Source of the DNA: Alkanindiges sp.
GTDB lineage: Bacteria > Pseudomonadota > Gammaproteobacteria > Pseudomonadales > Moraxellaceae
NCBI GenBank assembly: GCA_030152125.1
Contig: JASLIR010000484.1
Span: 1-8,968 of the forward strand
Length of the DNA stretch: 8,968 nucleotides
Direction: 5' to 3'
The stretch's first letter is position 1; each line of letters begins with the position of its first letter. The notes beneath the pieces were generated by a model. It ran no database searches. It worked only from the letters and a program-made list of their open reading frames with translations, and had not been told where the DNA came from. The translations under genes were made by a program, and so were the position numbers. Positions 5,331 through 8,968 of the stretch are shown here, one piece after another.

Positions 5331-5963
5331 ATGTCTATAGAACCTTCCATATCTCCCAAAGCAAGTGCTGCCTATAAGTTGGCGCTGTACCGTCAGGCAC
5401 GCATGCTGCATGCCTACTTGTCGGCCTTTGCTTTTCTGGCGTTAATATTTTTTGCAACTACCGGCCTGTTGCTAAACCATCCTGAATGGTTTGGCAGTGG
5501 CCGTGCAGAGCCCACAGACTCTATTATTAGCCTGCCTGTATCCGCTATTCAGCAGGCGCAGCAACAAAAGCAGCCCGAGCAGGCCCTGGCTGCACTGGTG
5601 GCTAAAAAAATCCGCCTGCATGGTGAGTTGAAGCAAAGTGACCTGGTAGAGCCGGAAATGCTGTTGCATTTTGAAGGGGTAGGTGGTGCCAGCGATGTGA
5701 GCATTGATTTAAGCAGCGGGCGTACCGAGGTGAGCAATACCGATGCGCATTTTTCACGGATGATTCAGGATTTACACCGTGGTAAAAACAGTGGTACGGC
5801 ATGGAAATGGCTGATTGATATCTCTGCCATTGTCATTCTGGCCTTGTCTATTTTTGGGTTTATCCTGTTTTTTAGTGTGCGTTTCCGGGTCGTGCTTAAC
5901 TTGCGCCTAGTCATGTTAAGCCTGGGGCTGATGGTTGGCCTTTTCCTGTTTTTTGTACCGTGA
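5331..5963 (+). CDS. PepSY-associated transmembrane protein
   Basis: A 210-residue inner-membrane protein. Residues 26-49 form membrane helix one (Y-L-S-A-F-A-F-L through G-L-L-L-N-H), residues 50-155 the periplasmic PepSY-like part, 160-182 helix two, and 187-209 helix three, which ends at the C-terminus. The pattern L-H-x(20)-T-G-L-L-L-N-H, later D-L-H-R-G followed by W-x-W-L-I-D-I-S-A, is that of the PepSY_TM-like group. His27, His50 and His149 flank the helices and are candidate heme ligands; this is inference. No flavinylation-type S-G-A-T string is visible. ATG 5331 has no clear ribosome site; a TTG at 5310 in the upstream hairpin is in frame but unlikely, and ATG 5403 would cut into helix one. 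The gene probably shares a transcript with the ApbE-DUF2271 gene and may move electrons across the membrane to or from its flavin partner. Confidence 0.75.
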   Translation: MSIEPSISPKASAAYKLALYRQARMLHAYLSAFAFLALIFFATTGLLLNHPEWFGSGRAEPTDSIISLPVSAIQQAQQQKQPEQALAALVAKKIRLHGELKQSDLVEPEMLLHFEGVGGASDVSIDLSSGRTEVSNTDAHFSRMIQDLHRGKNSGTAWKWLIDISAIVILALSIFGFILFFSVRFRVVLNLRLVMLSLGLMVGLFLFFVP

Positions 5964-5967
5964 GCAA

Positions 5968-5988
5968 GAGCAAAGCATTGCTTTGCTC
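5968..5988. other. Hairpin between convergent genes
   Basis: GAGCAAAGC (5968-5976) pairs perfectly with GCTTTGCTC (5980-5988) around a three-base loop. It sits in the 50-base gap where the PepSY and PACE genes converge, suggesting a bidirectional transcription stop, but neither side has a T run. Confidence 0.55.
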
Positions 5989-6013
5989 GCAGCGCAAGGT
6001 ACAGCGATAGTCC

Positions 6014-6430
6014 TTAAGCCAGCTGTGGTTCTCCAAACAGTTTGTCAAATGCCAGCTGGAAGATAAAAGTATAAATCATCACCATCACGGCAAAGCCAAT
6101 ATCAATCAGTACCGCCTGCCATAGGCTTAATTGCAGGAACCATGCAATCACGGGCACAGTAACAATCATAAAGCCACCTTCAAAGCCGACCGCATGTAAC
6201 ACACGCTGCTTAAGCTCACGCTTCTTATAGCCTTTATAACGCTCCCAGTGCTCAAAGCCGTAGTTGTAAACTACGTTCCAGATGAGCGCCAGTACAGACA
6301 GCGTAATGCCCAATGCGGCAGACTCCAGCATGTTTTTATGAAAAATAAGGGCTGTGGCTGGTGCAAACATGCTCAGCAGAATCAGCTCATAAGAAAGAGC
6401 ATGTACCACACGACGCTTGGTACCTTGCAT
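6014..6430 (-). CDS. PACE-family efflux transporter (AceI-like)
   Basis: Read from the ATG at 6430 it is 138 residues with four membrane helices, arranged as the duplicated two-helix unit of the proteobacterial antimicrobial compound efflux family. Signatures seen: R-V-V-H-A-L-S-Y-E at 7-15, N-V-V-Y-N-Y-G-F-E at 52-60, R-V-L-H-A-V-G-F-E-G at 76-85, and a last helix starting at Asp110. Glu15 in helix one is the membrane-buried acidic residue needed for proton-coupled transport in AceI. Choosing this ATG rather than the one at 6436 puts that Glu at the same number as in AceI, and the GGAG at 6438-6441 is seven bases from it but only one from the earlier ATG. Substrates in the family include chlorhexidine, acriflavine and short-chain diamines such as putrescine or cadaverine; which applies here cannot be read from sequence. 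The gene is divergent from a LysR regulator, a frequent arrangement for PACE genes. Confidence 0.9.
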   Translation of the reverse strand: MQGTKRRVVHALSYELILLSMFAPATALIFHKNMLESAALGITLSVLALIWNVVYNYGFEHWERYKGYKKRELKQRVLHAVGFEGGFMIVTVPVIAWFLQLSLWQAVLIDIGFAVMVMIYTFIFQLAFDKLFGEPQLA

Positions 6431-6485
6431 GATCATTCTCCATTATCTTGCAGTGTTGCTTGAATGGATGCATTTTATGTCTTAT

Positions 6486-6524
6486 ATTCTGATGTTAAAA
6501 GTTAGAATCTTTCAGTTTTACTGA
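6486..6524. promoter_or_regulatory. Candidate LysR-type operator between the PACE and LysR genes
   Basis: TCAGTTTTACTGA (6512-6524) is a perfect 13-base palindrome with the T-N11-A form of LysR sites, lying 13 bases before the regulator's ATG. A second inverted repeat, ATTCT-N13-AGAAT (6486-6508), is next to it. One would serve as the recognition site and the other as the activation site for the divergent genes; which is which is not clear. Confidence 0.6.
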
Positions 6525-6537
6525 TAGGTCGCTGCCC

Positions 6538-7446
6538 ATGAATATTAATAAGGAACAACTCAGCCTGTTGCTGATGGTGCTGGACAAGGGATCATTTTCA
6601 GCGGCGGCACGTGCGCTGGGGCGAGCCCCTTCTGCCGTAAGTATGGCGATTGCCAACCTGGAGGCCGAGCTGAACATACAGCTGTTTGAGCGTGTGGGGC
6701 GTGAACCGGTACCGACCGCACAGGCATTGACACTGGCAGTACAGGCAAAAGCACTGGTACAGCATATGCAGCAATGGGAGGCACAGGCACTGGCGATGTC
6801 ACTCGGGCTGGAAAGCAAGCTGAGCATTGCCATAGAGCCGGAGTTGCTGAGTATTCACTGGGCCGACTATTTGGCACAACTGGCTGTACAGTACCCCACC
6901 CTGGAGGTAGAGATTGTAACGGCTCCGCATGAGGATGCCGTGGCAATGTTGCATGAAGGGCGGGTACAACTGGCCCTGCTGTATGAGCGGGCCGAATATG
7001 ATGGCGGGGAAAACTTTCAGGAAGTGCTGAGTGAGCAACTGATTGCGGTAGCAGTAAAAGCTCACCCATTGGTACAGGCTGAGCGTGATATTCAGCTACA
7101 GGATTTAATGCAAACCCGGCAGATTGTGGTGGCCAGCCGTGAGCAGCCGCATTTAAGGCCACGCCTGTTAATGTCATCCCTGTTCTGGAGGACGGATAGC
7201 CATATTGCTGCCTTGAATTTGGTGCTAAAAGGAGTGGGCTGGGCTATTTTACCGTGGACACTTGTACAGCCTTATATTGAGCAGCAGCGCCTGTTCGCCT
7301 TGCAGCCGGATAACTTTAATAATTCTTTCCCCCTATGTGTGGACCTGGTGTGGTCATCGCAGCATCCTTTAGGCGTGGCGGCACATGCCATGATTGCCAT
7401 GGTAAAACAGGACTATATACAGCAGCAGGCTGGCAAGCGTTTATAA
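6538..7446 (+). CDS. LysR-type transcriptional regulator, likely controls the PACE gene
   Basis: A 302-residue protein of normal LysR length. Residues 5-62 are the winged helix-turn-helix: G-S-F-S-A-A-A-R-A-L-G at 18-28, P-S-A-V-S-M-A-I-A-N-L-E at 31-42, and L-N-I-Q-L-F-E-R at 45-52. The usual L-T-x-A-G that follows is here V-P-T-A-Q-A. Residues 63-90 form the linker helix and 92-295 the two-lobed effector-binding domain, with G-R-V-Q-L-A-L-L near 141-148 and G-V-G-W-A-I-L-P at 232-239. The ATG has only a weak AGGT at 6526-6529. It is divergent from the PACE transporter with a palindromic T-N11-A site between, so it probably senses a substrate of that pump, as AceR does for AceI, and regulates its own gene. 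Effector unknown. Confidence 0.92.
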   Translation: MNINKEQLSLLLMVLDKGSFSAAARALGRAPSAVSMAIANLEAELNIQLFERVGREPVPTAQALTLAVQAKALVQHMQQWEAQALAMSLGLESKLSIAIEPELLSIHWADYLAQLAVQYPTLEVEIVTAPHEDAVAMLHEGRVQLALLYERAEYDGGENFQEVLSEQLIAVAVKAHPLVQAERDIQLQDLMQTRQIVVASREQPHLRPRLLMSSLFWRTDSHIAALNLVLKGVGWAILPWTLVQPYIEQQRLFALQPDNFNNSFPLCVDLVWSSQHPLGVAAHAMIAMVKQDYIQQQAGKRL

Positions 7447-7503
7447 ATAGCTGCGGATAAACCATTATTTAGTAATAGCTTCTGCTTAATAATGCATAGA
7501 ATC

Positions 7504-7532
7504 TTGTTACATCTGCATGGATTTTTTATAGC
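7504..7532 (+). promoter_or_regulatory. Possible sigma-70 promoter of the YdgA-like gene
   Basis: TTGTTA (7504-7509) and TATAGC (7527-7532) are 17 bases apart; each matches four of six consensus bases. An alternative -10, TATGAT at 7542-7547, lacks a -35. Weak support. Confidence 0.3.
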
Positions 7533-7582
7533 AGGCTTAGGTATGATCATGGCATAACGAAAAGCAATGGAACTTTGGAACG

Positions 7583-8923
7583 ATGAGTAAAAAAGTGGTA
7601 GCAGGTGGTTTGGCCGCCGTGGTGCTGTTAAGTGGTGCATGGGCCGGAACGACCTGGTATAGCGGCCAGAAGGTGGAGCACTTTTACAAGGAAACTTTTG
7701 CGGAGGCTAATAAAAGCTCGATTAGCCCGGTTTCCTTTAAAATTACCTCTTATGAGCGTGGCTTTTTAAGCAGTAAGGTGAACTGGGAAGCCATTGTGGC
7801 GTTAGACCCTTGCCAGCCGGACAGTAATTTTGTGCTGACAGGCTATGACAATGTACAGCAGGGTTTTATTCCATCCCTGGGCTGGGCCAGTATTGATACC
7901 CATATTATCTGGCCGGATGCGCTGCAAAGCACCTTAAAAGAAGTGTTTGGCAATAAAGAACCCTTAAAGATTCATTCCCGGGTTAATTTTCTGGGCAATG
8001 TCTCGTCTACGTTCAGCAGTCCGGCAATAGAGTGGGCCAATGAGGCGATTAAGCTCAGTTGGGCAGGCCTGAATGCCGATTTGAGCATTGCCAACCAGAA
8101 AAAGCTTGAGCTGGATTTTGAAGCGCCAAAACTGACTGTGCAGAATGTAGGGTCGGTTACTAATGAATTTGCCCTGGAAAAAGTACAGTACAAAATTTCC
8201 CAGGCGGACTATAACTTGCCATTTTCCGATGGCACTGCCAGCTTTAAAGCCGGTAGCCTGCTATTAAATACCGGGGGGCAAGCCTGGGGCTTAAAGTCGC
8301 TGCATTTTGGTAGTGAAAGTAATACCAAAAATGATTTGCTCAACCTGCAGGCTGAATACAAGGTTGATAAAATCGAACTGAATAAAAAGGCGATTGGCGA
8401 TTTTAAATCCAAATTTAGCCTGAATAATATCAAGGCTTCTGCTGCGGCTGATGCCTACAAGGCATTTGCCAAGTTGCAGAAGCAATGTAACCCGGCACCC
8501 GACCTATTGGTGAATGCGTTAAAGCCGGTGCTTAAAAATGGCTTTAACTTAAAGCTTGAGAGTGCGGATTTAAGTCTGTTTGATGGACATGCCAAAGCCA
8601 ATGGTGCAGTTGTGATACCTGCTTTAAGTGATGCTGACCTGCAGGCGCCGCAAACGCTGATCACCAAGGTGAATGCCAATGCTTTGCTGCAGGTTTCCGA
8701 TAAATTACTGATAGGTGTGTTTAATCAGGCCAACCAGTTAAAAGGCCAGCCAGCCAGTAGCCCCGCAGAAACACAGCAGGCCATTCAGATGCTCATGCAG
8801 GGTGGTATCCAGCAGGGCTTTGTCAGCAAAACGGCTGATGGTTACCAGACCATTTTCAGCTTTAAAGATGGTCAGCCGGTGGTTAACGGTAAAGCGATTG
8901 GCCCACAGGCCCAGGTGCAATAA
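7583..8923 (+). CDS. YdgA-family (DUF945) protein
   Basis: A 446-residue protein. Residues 5-24 are an uncleaved-looking N-terminal hydrophobic helix, so the rest is probably periplasmic and anchored in the inner membrane. Family marks: Y-E-R-G-F-L-S-S at 57-64 soon after the anchor, and at the C-terminus the G-G-I-Q-Q-G-F-V, G-Y-Q-T-I-F-S-F and P-V-V-N-G-K-A-I series at about 407-439. The central 300 residues are beta-rich repeats with alternating hydrophobics, as in the family. Two cysteines, 77 and 302, could pair. The length is a little shorter than the roughly 500-residue E. coli YdgA. Only weak ribosome sites are near (GGAA at 7577-7580). It begins 136 bases after the LysR gene and so probably has its own promoter. 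The function of the family is not established; nothing after it in the window shows an operon partner. Confidence 0.85.
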   Translation: MSKKVVAGGLAAVVLLSGAWAGTTWYSGQKVEHFYKETFAEANKSSISPVSFKITSYERGFLSSKVNWEAIVALDPCQPDSNFVLTGYDNVQQGFIPSLGWASIDTHIIWPDALQSTLKEVFGNKEPLKIHSRVNFLGNVSSTFSSPAIEWANEAIKLSWAGLNADLSIANQKKLELDFEAPKLTVQNVGSVTNEFALEKVQYKISQADYNLPFSDGTASFKAGSLLLNTGGQAWGLKSLHFGSESNTKNDLLNLQAEYKVDKIELNKKAIGDFKSKFSLNNIKASAAADAYKAFAKLQKQCNPAPDLLVNALKPVLKNGFNLKLESADLSLFDGHAKANGAVVIPALSDADLQAPQTLITKVNANALLQVSDKLLIGVFNQANQLKGQPASSPAETQQAIQMLMQGGIQQGFVSKTADGYQTIFSFKDGQPVVNGKAIGPQAQVQ

Positions 8924-8968
8924 TCACGTATTTTGGTGTCAGTTTAAACCCTTCCTGGTGATGAATGC

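Noticed and set aside
6560..7177. 205-residue minus-strand frame within the LysR gene
   Set aside because: Pro/Ala/His-rich composition typical of a shadow of a real gene; the plus-strand LysR signatures are clear.

Overview
The window looks like a proteobacterial chromosome, most likely a gammaproteobacterium. Evidence: sigma-54-type promoters ahead of type IV pilins, a PACE efflux protein divergent from a LysR regulator, a YdgA/DUF945 protein, and a periplasmic flavin/PepSY module. The prepilin start [12 protein letters not shown] is common in Moraxellaceae, but I would not fix the genus. I see no phage, insertion sequence, CRISPR array, tRNA or rRNA.

Layout. (1) 1-922: the 3' end of a YgcG-type TPM-domain protein with a glycine-rich tail, overlapping a second TPM-domain gene; these normally follow lemA, which would lie upstream. 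(2) 923-2613: two tandem type IV pilin genes, each with its own -24/-12 promoter and its own terminator. The mature proteins share 31 identical N-terminal residues and four cysteines at identical positions. The first has an intact promoter and looks like the major pilin; the second has a weakened -12 element. A long inverted repeat follows the second. (3) 2629-5963: a DUF4198 periplasmic protein, divergent from an ApbE-DUF2271 fusion and a PepSY membrane protein. A Fur-like box lies between the divergent genes, with a TACAAT hexamer on each side. This is probably an iron-responsive envelope redox module. (4) 6014-7446: a PACE-family efflux transporter divergent from a LysR-type regulator, with a perfect 13-bp T-N11-A palindrome between them. 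(5) 7583-8923: a YdgA/DUF945 protein.

Working together: region 3 is the most unusual part. ApbE enzymes attach FMN covalently to periplasmic proteins, PepSY membrane proteins are candidates for carrying electrons across the inner membrane, and DUF4198/DUF2271 proteins recur beside them. Here the ApbE and DUF2271 parts are one polypeptide. The segment where I recall DUF2271 proteins carrying a flavinylation-like D-x-x-[ST]-G-A-T motif is degenerate. Assignments rest on reading motifs by eye; no database search was possible.
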